A DNA stretch of 64,000 bases from Rhodoferax aquaticus (GTDB lineage: Bacteria > Pseudomonadota > Gammaproteobacteria > Burkholderiales > Burkholderiaceae_C), in NCBI RefSeq assembly GCF_006974105.1, contig NZ_CP036282.1:310001-374000 (forward strand), given 5' to 3'. The position numbers were made by a program, and so were the translations under genes. The first letter of the stretch is position 1, and each line of letters opens with the position of its first letter. This document shows, one piece after another, positions 23,728 through 33,444 of the stretch. The notes beneath the pieces were generated by a model. It saw only the letters and a program-made list of their open reading frames with translations, did no database searches and was not told where the DNA came from.

Positions 23728-24213
23728 ATGGACTACTTATTCTTTGGCACCGACCACACCGTGACACTGACGCAACCGTTGCGCAAGAACTGCACTTGCC
23801 AGTACTGTGGGACTTCGTTTATGGCGGAGGGGGAGGTGCAGGCGGTGGGCACCAGCATCGGTGTGTTTGGGCTGTGGCAGGAGGCCGCAAAGCGGCGTGG
23901 GCACAGCAAAGCGCTGCGCCAGTTGGAACGCAAGGTGGCTCACGCATGGCCCTTGGCGCCTTGCCCACGTTGCGGGCGCTACCAAGCGGCGATGCTGCAG
24001 CAGTTTCGCAAGACCCTGCATCACGACGTCTTTTGGTTTGCCTGGTTTGTGGTGTTCTTCATCCTTGCAATGGACCTCGCGCTGTCTCTGAGCGCAGGCC
24101 TCTTCTGGTTCTTGGAACTGTTGACGCTGGGCGTTTTGCTTGCGATTTGGCGAGACCGCAACCGGCAGTGCAAGCTACTGACTGCGGGCACTTTGCCCGG
24201 TAAGCGTGGGTGA
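23728..24213 (+). CDS. Zinc-ribbon protein with two C-terminal membrane helices
   Basis: 161 residues. CxxC pairs at C22/C24-C27 ('CTCQYCG') and about 79/82 ('CPRCGRYQ') suggest one zinc ribbon split by a helical insert. Residues ~100-122 and ~125-142 are hydrophobic and probably form a hairpin in the membrane with the ribbon in the cytosol. Not recognised as a named family. Preceded by a short divergent region to the hydrolase gene. Confidence 0.7.
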   Translation: MDYLFFGTDHTVTLTQPLRKNCTCQYCGTSFMAEGEVQAVGTSIGVFGLWQEAAKRRGHSKALRQLERKVAHAWPLAPCPRCGRYQAAMLQQFRKTLHHDVFWFAWFVVFFILAMDLALSLSAGLFWFLELLTLGVLLAIWRDRNRQCKLLTAGTLPGKRG

Positions 24214-24338
24214 ATAAGGTGTGCGTCACTGGGCAATCTATCAGTTTCCGTTGCAACTGCTGCTAGCAAGCACGTGCAGGGCGTGCAGATATGATGCTGC
24301 GCCACGCCACCTTCATTGCTTTATTTTTCCCTGCCCCT

Positions 24339-24584
24339 ATGCCCGCTACCGAACTGTTCACCACCTCCGCCGGTAAGGTTGGAGAAAAAGAGCTTTTGAT
24401 TCCCTCGGGCAAAGAGGGCGAGTATTTTCCCCATGTGCAAGACTGGATCACGCGCAAGCTCAAGGCCAAGCGCACGGTGAAAGACGTGAGTCAGCAGGTG
24501 CTGGTCAAAGGCATCAAGCAGTGGGCCGTTTTTGAAGAAAAGTCCGGCGGCAAGGTGGTGCGCACCGTGTTCAAAATCACTTAA
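24339..24584 (+). CDS. Small basic protein of unknown function
   Basis: 81 residues from ATG 24339 (an upstream in-frame ATG at 24291 would add 16 hydrophobic residues that look like translated leader). Lys-rich and strand-forming: 'TSAGKVGEKELLIPSGKEGEYFPHVQDWITRKLKAKRTV..VSQQVLVKGIKQWAVFE'. No family recognised. Coding bias and position between two real genes support it. Confidence 0.5.
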   Translation: MPATELFTTSAGKVGEKELLIPSGKEGEYFPHVQDWITRKLKAKRTVKDVSQQVLVKGIKQWAVFEEKSGGKVVRTVFKIT

Positions 24585-24635
24585 AGCGAGTCCCACCACA
24601 ACGCGACTCTGCAAGCCTCATCTCCCGTTCAAGCC

Positions 24636-25163
24636 ATGTCTAGCCAATCACCCCTGGCGCTGAGCTCCGCCACGCCGCAGGACTGGCCGTGCCTCGAGCG
24701 CATGATGCAGTTCTACAACTACGACCGCAGTGAGTGGTGCCCTGTGGAGTTTGCCGAAACGGGGCAGTATGCTTTGCGGCCTAAGGCGCCCTACTGGGCA
24801 ACGCCGAGCGTCAAGCCCTATGTGGCGCGTGTGGGCGGCAAGTTGGCGGGATTCGCGGTCATGGACCAAGAGTGCGTGCATGCGGACTCCCATTGCAATC
24901 TTGGCTATTTCTTTTTGGCCCGCCACTACCGTGGCCAAGGTCGGGCGCAATCCATGTTTACCCAGTTGCTGGCCCAACATCCGGGACGCTGGGAGATTTA
25001 CAACATGGTGAACAACGCGCCCGCCGCAAAATTCTGGCCCAAGGCGATTGCGCAGGCGGGCTATCAAGTTGAGACGTCTGAACGCTTAGAGCTGGATGGT
25101 TTGGTTTGCCAACTGTACCGTTTCACGGTCTTGGCACATCCCTCAGTCTTGCACCAGAGCTAG
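24636..25163 (+). CDS. GNAT-family N-acetyltransferase
   Basis: 175 residues. The acetyl-CoA-binding strand-loop is 'LGYFFLARHYRGQGRAQSMFTQLLA' (residues ~88-112, RGQGR pyrophosphate loop), followed by 'YNMVNNAPAAKFWPKAI'. The N-terminal 'ALSSATPQDWPCLERMMQFYNYD' resembles the group seen next to phosphinothricin-type acetyltransferases. Substrate unknown. Its last 21 bases overlap the end of the convergent MFS gene. Confidence 0.85.
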   Translation: MSSQSPLALSSATPQDWPCLERMMQFYNYDRSEWCPVEFAETGQYALRPKAPYWATPSVKPYVARVGGKLAGFAVMDQECVHADSHCNLGYFFLARHYRGQGRAQSMFTQLLAQHPGRWEIYNMVNNAPAAKFWPKAIAQAGYQVETSERLELDGLVCQLYRFTVLAHPSVLHQS

Positions 25164-26357
25164 GTGTTGGGCGCCTACCAAAGCCACCACGCCCACCGCA
25201 CTCATGGCCAGCAGCAGCCACAGGCCATGGGTATAGCCCACTTGCGGATTCCACAACACACCCAATAGCAAGGGCGCGCTGGCGCGGGCCAGCGCCAAGG
25301 GCAGGCCCAAGGCCCCGTTGAGCGTGGCCGCATGCTCTTTGCTGACGTACTGCGCAATGGCGGTGCCGCGCACGATGGTGAGCATGCCGTTGCCCATGCC
25401 GTACAGCACCACAAAACCCAGTACCACCCAGGCAGACGCTGGTCCTGCCAGCGGCGCAAGCAACAAGGCCACCAAGCCCATGGGGATGAGCAAGGGAATC
25501 ACACGATTGGCCAAGTGCAAGTCAAAACGGTGTTCAAAAAAGTACAAAAGCAAACGCCCCAGCACCTGAATCACGCCAATGCTGGCGGGCAGCACTACCA
25601 CCCAAGTCTCTTTTACACCGTACTCGCGCAGCAGGCTGATCATGTGGGCAGGCAGCGCCACACTCACCGACAGCAGCGCCATGACAAACAGGCCGATGAG
25701 CAAAAACGGGGGGCTGCGCATCAGCGACCGAACGTTGACTGGCTTAGCTCCAGCCAGTTTGGCAATGCGTGGCATGCGTGGGGGCGCGCCTCGCAACATC
25801 CAGGCATGCAGCGGTGCGCAGAGCAACAGCTGCCAAGCCGCAAGGCTTGCGATGGCCATACGCCAACCCCATGCCGCAATGAGCCACGAGGTGAAGGGTA
25901 TGAACACGGTGCTTGCCAAGCCACCCAAAAAGGTCATGGTAATGATGGCGCGGCGGTAGTCTTGGGGAAAGCGCCGTGTCACCACCGCAAACGCGGGCGA
26001 GTACAGCACCCCGGCCATGGCGGCGCCCAGGCCTAGCCACACTGCATAAAAGCCCCACAGGGTGGCTACCAAACCATGCAATAGCAGGCAGGCCCCCGCG
26101 AGGAGCGAGCCACCCGTCATGACAAGGCGTTCGTGGCCTCGGTCAATCCAGCGGCCCACGGGGTAGGCCAGCAGGCCCTCGGCCAAGATCGCCAAGCTAA
26201 AGCCTAGGGATGCTTGGGCGCGGCTCAGGCCCAGCGCCTCCTCCACCGGCCCCATGACCAAGGCAAAGGCATAAAAGGTGGTGCCCCAGCTCACCAGTTG
26301 CGCGAGTGATAGCCAGCCCACGAAACGGGCGTTGTGGGTGGTGGGGTCTTGGCTCAC
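25143..26357 (-). CDS. Major facilitator superfamily transporter
   Basis: 404 residues from GTG 26357, with twelve membrane segments in two halves; motif A-like 'YPVGRWIDRGHERLVMTGG' follows helix 2. The style (short oxalate/formate-antiporter-like MFS; 'WGTTFYAFALVMGPVEEALG') suggests a metabolite/drug exporter, but substrate is not readable. A GTG at 26393 would add 12 residues that are encoded by a dispersed repeat, so the later GTG is preferred. Overlaps the GNAT gene tail to tail. Confidence 0.85.
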   Translation of the reverse strand: MSQDPTTHNARFVGWLSLAQLVSWGTTFYAFALVMGPVEEALGLSRAQASLGFSLAILAEGLLAYPVGRWIDRGHERLVMTGGSLLAGACLLLHGLVATLWGFYAVWLGLGAAMAGVLYSPAFAVVTRRFPQDYRRAIITMTFLGGLASTVFIPFTSWLIAAWGWRMAIASLAAWQLLLCAPLHAWMLRGAPPRMPRIAKLAGAKPVNVRSLMRSPPFLLIGLFVMALLSVSVALPAHMISLLREYGVKETWVVVLPASIGVIQVLGRLLLYFFEHRFDLHLANRVIPLLIPMGLVALLLAPLAGPASAWVVLGFVVLYGMGNGMLTIVRGTAIAQYVSKEHAATLNGALGLPLALARASAPLLLGVLWNPQVGYTHGLWLLLAMSAVGVVALVGAQHLALVQD

Positions 26358-26370
26358 GATTCTTTGGATA

Positions 26371-26423
26371 AAAATGGCCTGCAGTGCGCACACATATTGC
26401 GCAGGCAGCTATCAAGTATATAG
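26371..26423 (-). repeat. Dispersed ~55-bp repeat, copy upstream of the MFS gene
   Basis: On the minus strand: GATAGCTGCCTGCGCA...GTGCGCACTGCAGGCCATTTTT. Same layout as the copies at 43999, 44887 and 59580; here it overlaps the leader of the MFS gene. Confidence 0.6.
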
Positions 26424-26459
26424 CGTGAGGCGCACGCTACTCGGGCGCCCCGCTAAGGT

Positions 26460-27437
26460 TCAAGGCTCGTAGGCGGCCAAGCGTTTGCGTTCCATCTCAG
26501 TAAACAGGGTTTGCTGCAATTCGGCCACGGCGGCCTGGCGTTCGCTGGCTGTGGCATTGCTTAGGCGGCCTAGCAGTTGGGCGCGTGTGCCCAGGTAGTT
26601 TTCTATGCGGGTCTTCCACTGGGCTTCTTCGCGCTCGAGGTCGGCAAAGCGGTCTGCCGCAGCCGTGTCAAAGGCTTGGGCGCGCAGGCGGTACACCGCA
26701 TCGTCGCCGCCGCCACTGGCCCGCAGGGAGGCCACCGATTCTTCCAATCGAATGACCGCACGGGGTGCCTCGCGATCCTCGCGCAGTTGCTGGGGCAATG
26801 CGGCATCTAAGGCTGCCAACTGACTGCGCTTTTGGGCAGGTGTCAGCGCCGGGTTGTTGTGGATGTCTAGCCGGGCCAGTGCGTCCGCGTCGTAGGCGTC
26901 TTCTAGACCAAACATGGCCTGCACTTCGCTCGCGCTGAAGTACTGCGCGCGCAGCGCTTGCATGGCTTCAAAACGCTGGCGCAAGGTGTTTGGGCCAGCA
27001 GGGATCTTTGAGAGCTGTTGCTCCAAGGGGAGAAGCTCGCGTTTGTAGGTGAGGTAGCGCCCCAGAAGTTGTTTGGCGGCTCGGGCCTGCGTGGGGCTGA
27101 GGCTTTGCTCGAGCATGTTGTGCAGCGTGAGCGTGATGGCCTCCACACTCTGCTCGCCCACGGTGCTGAGGTAGTAGTCAAACAAGCGCTTGAGAGCCCC
27201 TAGGTCCAAGGGGGCGTCGCTGGGCGCACCGCTGGCCGTAGGCGCTGTGGGCAGCCCGTCAGGCACCGTGCCTTCGAGTGAGCGAGCGGCTGGTGGCACT
27301 GCGCTGGTGGTGCCGGGCGTGAGCACCGCGTTCCAGCTCACCGCGTTCACTTGGGCGCGTGGCCACAGCCACCAGACCGCGCCCAGCGCCAAGGCCAGCA
27401 AAAAGCCCGTCAGGATGCGGGCTGGTGCGCGGCGCAT
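26460..27437 (-). CDS. lifO: Lipase-specific foldase (lipase chaperone)
   Basis: 325 residues. An N-terminal membrane anchor (~10-27, 'LTGFLLALALGAVWWLW') is followed by a Pro/Ala-rich linker and a long helical domain. The family signature 'LKRLFDYYLSTVGEQ' (RxxFDY(F/C)LSxxGE) is present at about residue 84. It folds the exported lipase in the periplasm before type II secretion. The gene starts 6 bases after the lipase stop, the standard lipase-foldase operon order. Confidence 0.95.
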   Translation of the reverse strand: MRRAPARILTGFLLALALGAVWWLWPRAQVNAVSWNAVLTPGTTSAVPPAARSLEGTVPDGLPTAPTASGAPSDAPLDLGALKRLFDYYLSTVGEQSVEAITLTLHNMLEQSLSPTQARAAKQLLGRYLTYKRELLPLEQQLSKIPAGPNTLRQRFEAMQALRAQYFSASEVQAMFGLEDAYDADALARLDIHNNPALTPAQKRSQLAALDAALPQQLREDREAPRAVIRLEESVASLRASGGGDDAVYRLRAQAFDTAAADRFADLEREEAQWKTRIENYLGTRAQLLGRLSNATASERQAAVAELQQTLFTEMERKRLAAYEP

Positions 27438-27443
27438 GGCGAC

Positions 27444-28394
<951 letters not shown>

Positions 28395-28519
28395 CTAAAG
28401 GGTCGGTGGTTGAAAGGAATGCGATTGAGAGAACGTGCAAAACGGGTGACCGCGTCGGTAGGGCGCTGTCGCCGGGGGACTGGCCCCCAAGCTGCTTGTG
28501 TCAGCGGGAGTGAGTCTTC

Positions 28520-28541
28520 AAATAGCACGGTCGTGCTATTT
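28520..28541. promoter_or_regulatory. Perfect 10-bp inverted repeat upstream of the lipase operon
   Basis: AAATAGCACG-GT-CGTGCTATTT. It lies between the lipase operon and the end of the mepB-like gene, both on the minus strand. It could be an operator for the lipase promoter or a terminator of the mepB-like gene; there is no good U tract, so operator is favoured. A second hairpin GGGGG/CCCCC is at 28474-28488. Confidence 0.45.
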
Positions 28542-28668
28542 GGCGCAGTATGCGGCGCAGGAGAAGGTTTGTCATTGTGGAAAACCCGTCCGCTCGGCTG
28601 GGCACAGACACTGGAAAATATCTCGGGCACTCTGGTATTGATAGCGCGCTGCGCATATGGAATGTGCG

Positions 28669-29235
28669 CTAGCGGCCAGTTGGGTCCTGATTTGGGGCGT
28701 GGTGGGGCGCAAAGGCCATGGCGAAGACCGTTTGAGTCTGTTCCGCAGCCGACGCCATGCCCTTGCTCAGGTCGATGAAGTGGCGCAGCTGCCAGTCTTG
28801 GGTTTTTTGCGCTTGGCGGCTAGGGCATGCGTCCCACGCCGGGTAGACGCGCAGGGCTCGCTTCCCGCCCACGCCCGCGCGCGCAAAAACACCTTGCGCT
28901 ACCAGTACGGCTTTAGGAAAGACAAACAGCCCCCAGAGCGCACCCGCACGTGCGCTGACCACCACCACATCCACAGCATCGCTGGCGTCGAACGGAGCAA
29001 TGGGCGTGTGGGCGGCGGGCGCTTGTGGGTTGACGGCGCTGCGCTTCCACAAGGTCACAAACTGCCCCCCTTTAGTAGGCGTAATTTTGGCGAAACGAAA
29101 ACGAACGGACCGCGCGTTGATTTGCAGGTGGTGTGCGGCGTACTCTGCACTCTCGGGTTCGGGCGCAGCGCCATGGCTTACTGCGCCCAGCGTGTGAGCA
29201 AGGAAATTCAGCGTGGCATGGAGTTCTGGATGCAT
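28669..29235 (-). CDS. MepB-family protein
   Basis: 188 residues from ATG 29235; the frame is open further but that part lies over the 5' end of a divergent gene. 'VRFRFAKITPTKGGQFVTLWKR', 'GLFVFPKAVLVAQGV', 'GKRALRVYPAWD' and 'AQKTQDWQLRHFIDL' are the conserved blocks of the MepB family, first named in a staphylococcal efflux operon; biochemical role not established. No signal peptide. Reads towards the lipase operon with a 292-base gap. Confidence 0.8.
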   Translation of the reverse strand: MHPELHATLNFLAHTLGAVSHGAAPEPESAEYAAHHLQINARSVRFRFAKITPTKGGQFVTLWKRSAVNPQAPAAHTPIAPFDASDAVDVVVVSARAGALWGLFVFPKAVLVAQGVFARAGVGGKRALRVYPAWDACPSRQAQKTQDWQLRHFIDLSKGMASAAEQTQTVFAMAFAPHHAPNQDPTGR

Positions 29236-29331
29236 GGGGTGTACAAATGGGAGGGCTGAGCGTACAGTGCCTTCCCCGGTCAGCGCTCGGGTTGGTCGGT
29301 CACAGTGTGATTCACCCATAAGGAGTTCGCG

Positions 29332-30060
29332 ATGACAAAGATGTTGGTAGTTGCGCTCGCGGTGTTGGCCGCGTTTAGCGCGTATGCACAGAAGATCACG
29401 GTCGTCACGGAGGAGTATCCACCGTACAACTTCCAAGACGCCAACAAAAAAATCACCGGTATTTCTACCGATGTAGTCGAAGAAGTTCTCAAGCGGGCCA
29501 AGCTCGACTATCAGCTGGGCATGTACCCTTGGGCCCGCGCCTACCAAATGGCCCAAGACGGGCCTAACGTGCTGATCTACTCCATTGGACGCAGTGAAAA
29601 GCGCGAAACCCTCTTCAAATGGGTAGACGTGATTGCGCCCTATGACGTGTACCTCTACCGCCTGAAGAGCCGCACCAACGTCACTGCCAGCGACATCGCC
29701 AGTGCTAAAAGCTTCAAGATTGGTGCTGTGCGTGAAGATGTGCGTGCTCAGTTCTTGGAGAAAGAAGGCATCAAAGCCGATTTGGTGACGGACGACAGCA
29801 CCAACGCCAAAAAGCTGGCGGCAGAGCGTATTGACCTCTTTCCCATCGACGAGCTCGGCATGGTCGCTCTGTACAAACGCGAGGGCCTAGACCCCAGCAC
29901 CGTGGTCAAAGCGGTGAAGCTTGAGGCCCTGTCCGCAGGGCTTTACATGGCGTTTAGCAAGCAAACCCCTGACGATGTCGTCAACAAAGCCAAAGCCGCT
30001 TTGGCCGATATGAAGAAAGACGGCACCTTGGACAAGATCAAAGCCAAGTATCTGAAATAG
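29332..30060 (+). CDS. Solitary periplasmic amino-acid-binding protein (SBP_bac_3)
   Basis: 242 residues with a short signal peptide (~1-17, 'LVVALAVLAAFSAYAQ') and an AAGGAG site before ATG 29332. The mature protein is a full family-3 solute-binding domain: 'ITVVTEEYPPYNFQDANKKITGISTDVVEEVL', 'VLIYSIGRSEKRETLFKWV', and a C-terminal 'ALADMKKDGTLDKIKAKYLK'. Similar proteins bind polar amino acids, but no permease or ATPase gene is in the vicinity. Role as free sensor or orphan carrier is possible. Confidence 0.88.
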   Translation: MTKMLVVALAVLAAFSAYAQKITVVTEEYPPYNFQDANKKITGISTDVVEEVLKRAKLDYQLGMYPWARAYQMAQDGPNVLIYSIGRSEKRETLFKWVDVIAPYDVYLYRLKSRTNVTASDIASAKSFKIGAVREDVRAQFLEKEGIKADLVTDDSTNAKKLAAERIDLFPIDELGMVALYKREGLDPSTVVKAVKLEALSAGLYMAFSKQTPDDVVNKAKAALADMKKDGTLDKIKAKYLK

Positions 30061-30107
30061 CCTGATGCAGAGGCGCCGGGCATGCTTTGCCAAGCGCCTC
30101 TGTGTGG

Positions 30108-30965
30108 CTAGGCGTGCTTGCGCAGCACCAGCATGCCAAACAAGGTAGCGGTGATGTACATGCTGACCGAATAAATTGCGGCTGGTAAGGCCAGCTGGAA
30201 GTTGGCCAGCACCGAGAGCGCCACAAATATCGCCAGCGTAGAGTTGTGAATACCAATCTCAAAGCACACCGCAGTGGCCAAAGGCTTGCTAAGCCCAGCG
30301 CCGCGCGATAGGTAATAACCCATCAGCAAGCTGGCCAAGTTAAAGGCCACCACCACGGGCCCCAAACTCGCAAAAGAGGTGGTCAACGCGGCCCATTCTT
30401 TGGCGATGGCAATGATTGAGAACGTGGCCAGCACCACGGCACTGAACACTTTCATCGGGCCCTGCATGCGCTCGCTAAAGCCCGCGTACCTGGCACGAAC
30501 CACCATACCCAAGGCCACCGGCACCAAGACGACGGCCACCACTTCAAACACTTTGCCAAACTGCAGTGGCACCACTTGGCCGGTTTGCACAAAGGTCGCG
30601 ATCGCCCAGTTGGTGATAAAGGGCAGACTCACAATGGAGAGCACCGTGTTGATGGCCGTGAGCGAGATGTTCATCGCCACATTGCCGCCAAACAAGTGGC
30701 TGAACAGATTGGCCGACACGCCCCCCGGTGAGGCCGCTAACAGCATCAGGCCCACGGCATAGACGGGCTCCACCTTCAACAGCACGATCAAGCCGTAGGC
30801 CACGGCGGGCAGCACCAGCATCTGCAGTGCCAAGGCCAAGATCACCGGTTTGGGTTGCTCGCGTAATCGGCCAAAGTCTTGCAGGCTCAGGGACATGCCC
30901 AAGCCCAGCATGACCAAGGCCAGCGCGACCAACAACAGCGTGGGAAGTAAGGCGATAAAGCTCAT
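30108..30965 (-). CDS. Bile acid:sodium symporter (BASS) family transporter
   Basis: 285 residues, about ten membrane helices. 'LASPGGVSANLFSHLFGGNVAMNISLTAINTVLSIVSLPFI' holds the sodium-site crossover sequence (E/SPGG...SN), and 'CFEIGIHNSTLAIFVALSVL' is the second (EIGxQN). Bacterial members import organic anions, sometimes pantoate or thiamin pyrimidine precursors. Its ATG overlaps the stop of the upstream DUF962 gene (ATGA), so the two form an operon. Confidence 0.9.
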   Translation of the reverse strand: MSFIALLPTLLLVALALVMLGLGMSLSLQDFGRLREQPKPVILALALQMLVLPAVAYGLIVLLKVEPVYAVGLMLLAASPGGVSANLFSHLFGGNVAMNISLTAINTVLSIVSLPFITNWAIATFVQTGQVVPLQFGKVFEVVAVVLVPVALGMVVRARYAGFSERMQGPMKVFSAVVLATFSIIAIAKEWAALTTSFASLGPVVVAFNLASLLMGYYLSRGAGLSKPLATAVCFEIGIHNSTLAIFVALSVLANFQLALPAAIYSVSMYITATLFGMLVLRKHA

Positions 30966-31483
30966 GCCGCGGCGCCCAGTCGTGCACCCGAGGCTTGCGC
31001 ACCCAAGCGGCGCAGGATCTCAGTGTGCAAGTCTTGCCGCAGCCCCATGGCAAAGGCGGCCTCAGCGGTCAAGAACAAAGGGCCCACCATCAAACCCACC
31101 AAGTCATCCACAAAGGCGGGCTTTTTGCCCTCGAAGTAATGGCCCACAAACTGAATGACCCAGCCCAGAACAAACAGGCCCACACCACCGAGCCACCAGG
31201 TGACGCTGCCTTGGCTTGCCAGCCATTGGCCACAGGCGAAAAACACCGCCAATTGCACCGCCATGGCCAAGCCAAATCGCAGGTCTAGCAGCAGGTAAAA
31301 AATGCCAAACCAGGCCACCAGCAGCGCACTAGCGGGCACCCCCAACACGACCAGCTGCGGGTGCGAGAGTAGGGTTGCTACCGCTACCACGATGAGGGGA
31401 ATACCCACAAAATGCGTAGCGACGTTGCGCTTGTCTTGGTGGTAGGCGGCATACTGGGTCAGGTGCTCGGTCAGGGTTCTCAT
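30962..31483 (-). CDS. DUF962/Mpo1-like membrane protein
   Basis: 173 residues with four to five membrane helices. 'LTEHLTQYAAYHQDKRNVATHFVGIPLIVVAVATLL' at the start and 'GWVIQFVGHYFEGKKPAFVDDLVGLMVGPLFLTAEA' later are the conserved His-bearing segments of the Mpo1/YGL010w family. Yeast Mpo1 is an Fe2+-dependent dioxygenase acting on 2-hydroxy fatty acids; the two His pairs (HxxxxxxH and HxxE) are present here. Bacterial activity is unproven. Operon with the symporter. Confidence 0.85.
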   Translation of the reverse strand: MRTLTEHLTQYAAYHQDKRNVATHFVGIPLIVVAVATLLSHPQLVVLGVPASALLVAWFGIFYLLLDLRFGLAMAVQLAVFFACGQWLASQGSVTWWLGGVGLFVLGWVIQFVGHYFEGKKPAFVDDLVGLMVGPLFLTAEAAFAMGLRQDLHTEILRRLGAQASGARLGAAA

Positions 31484-31588
31484 AGCGGTCTCCTAGTTTT
31501 AGATAGGCGCCATGTTCCGCCCGATGCCGCCTTGACGTCTGTCAAGTTCCCGACACAAGTGGATGCACTGGTACATACCCCTATCCTT

Positions 31589-32293
31589 ATGACTGACCTG
31601 TCTCGCTATGTCCCCGTGCTGCAAACGGGCCGCTGGTTTGCCCACCTGCCCCCCGACTTTGAGCAAGCGCTCTTGGGCATGGCCCGGATACGCCACCTGC
31701 AAACGGGTGAAGTCTTGTTCTTGCGTGACGGGCCTCCATGTGGCCTCTACGCCTTGGTGCGTGGCGCTATTCGCGTGTCCGGCCAGGGTGGTGCGCGCCA
31801 CGAGGGGCGCGAAGCCCTGCTCGTCATGCTGGAGCCCCCCAGCTGGTTTGGTGAAATATCGGTGTTTGACGGCTCCGCGCGCACCCACGATGCCCATGCG
31901 GCAGAAAGCAGCACCGTGTTGCAAGTGCCCCATGAGGACCTATTGCTCTGGCTGGCCGCACACCCCAGCCATTGGCAAGACTTGGCGATTTTGATGGCCG
32001 ACAAGTTGCGCTTGGCCTTCGCCACCATGGAAGAGCAAACCGTGCTGCCCGCTCCTTTGCGTTTGGCGCGCCGCTTGGTCATGATGGCGCAGGGCTACGG
32101 GCAAGCCAACGAAGCCGCTGGCTCCCGGCGCAGTTTGTCCGTGACGCAAGAGCAGCTGGCGCTCATGATCGGCGTCTCGCGCCAAACCACCAATGCCATC
32201 TTGAACGACCTCAAAGACCGCAAGCTCGTGGCTGTGCACCGAGGGTCATTGGAGATCCTCGACTTACACGGATTGCGCGCCCTGTATCTCTAG
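31589..32293 (+). CDS. Crp/Fnr-family transcriptional regulator
   Basis: 234 residues from ATG 31589; the longer frame overlaps the divergent DUF962 gene and lacks support. Residues ~22-135 form a cyclic-nucleotide-like sensor barrel ('RIRHLQTGEVLFLRDGPPCGLYALVRGAIRV'), and ~165-230 the winged helix ('LSVTQEQLALMIGVSRQTTNAILNDLKDRKLVAVHRG'). No Cys cluster of the Fnr type. Target genes unknown; the divergent DUF962/symporter operon is a candidate. Confidence 0.9.
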   Translation: MTDLSRYVPVLQTGRWFAHLPPDFEQALLGMARIRHLQTGEVLFLRDGPPCGLYALVRGAIRVSGQGGARHEGREALLVMLEPPSWFGEISVFDGSARTHDAHAAESSTVLQVPHEDLLLWLAAHPSHWQDLAILMADKLRLAFATMEEQTVLPAPLRLARRLVMMAQGYGQANEAAGSRRSLSVTQEQLALMIGVSRQTTNAILNDLKDRKLVAVHRGSLEILDLHGLRALYL

Positions 32294-32311
32294 CTGCGCT
32301 TTGTAGTTGCG

Positions 32312-32350
32312 CACAAGAAAAAGCCCATGCAACTTGCGCGGCACGGGCTT
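32312..32350 (-). terminator. Rho-independent terminator of the tkt-gap transcript
   Basis: On the minus strand: AAGCCC (32350-32345) pairs with GGGCTT (32326-32321), followed by TTTCTTG. A second strong hairpin, AGCGGG/CCCGCT with a one-base bulge (32354-32377), precedes it. The gap stop codon is 46 bases upstream. Confidence 0.7.
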
Positions 32351-32395
32351 CTTAGCGGGGCACATGCAGTGCCCGCTAGGTCTTGGCGACAGTGA

Positions 32396-33409
<1,014 letters not shown>

Positions 33410-33444
33410 TTAAAAAACGTCGAACAAGAACCAGAAAACCGAAC

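Noticed and set aside
28657..29259. 200-codon plus-strand open frame opposite the mepB-like gene
   Set aside because: The minus-strand product has conserved MepB blocks; the plus-strand product has none.
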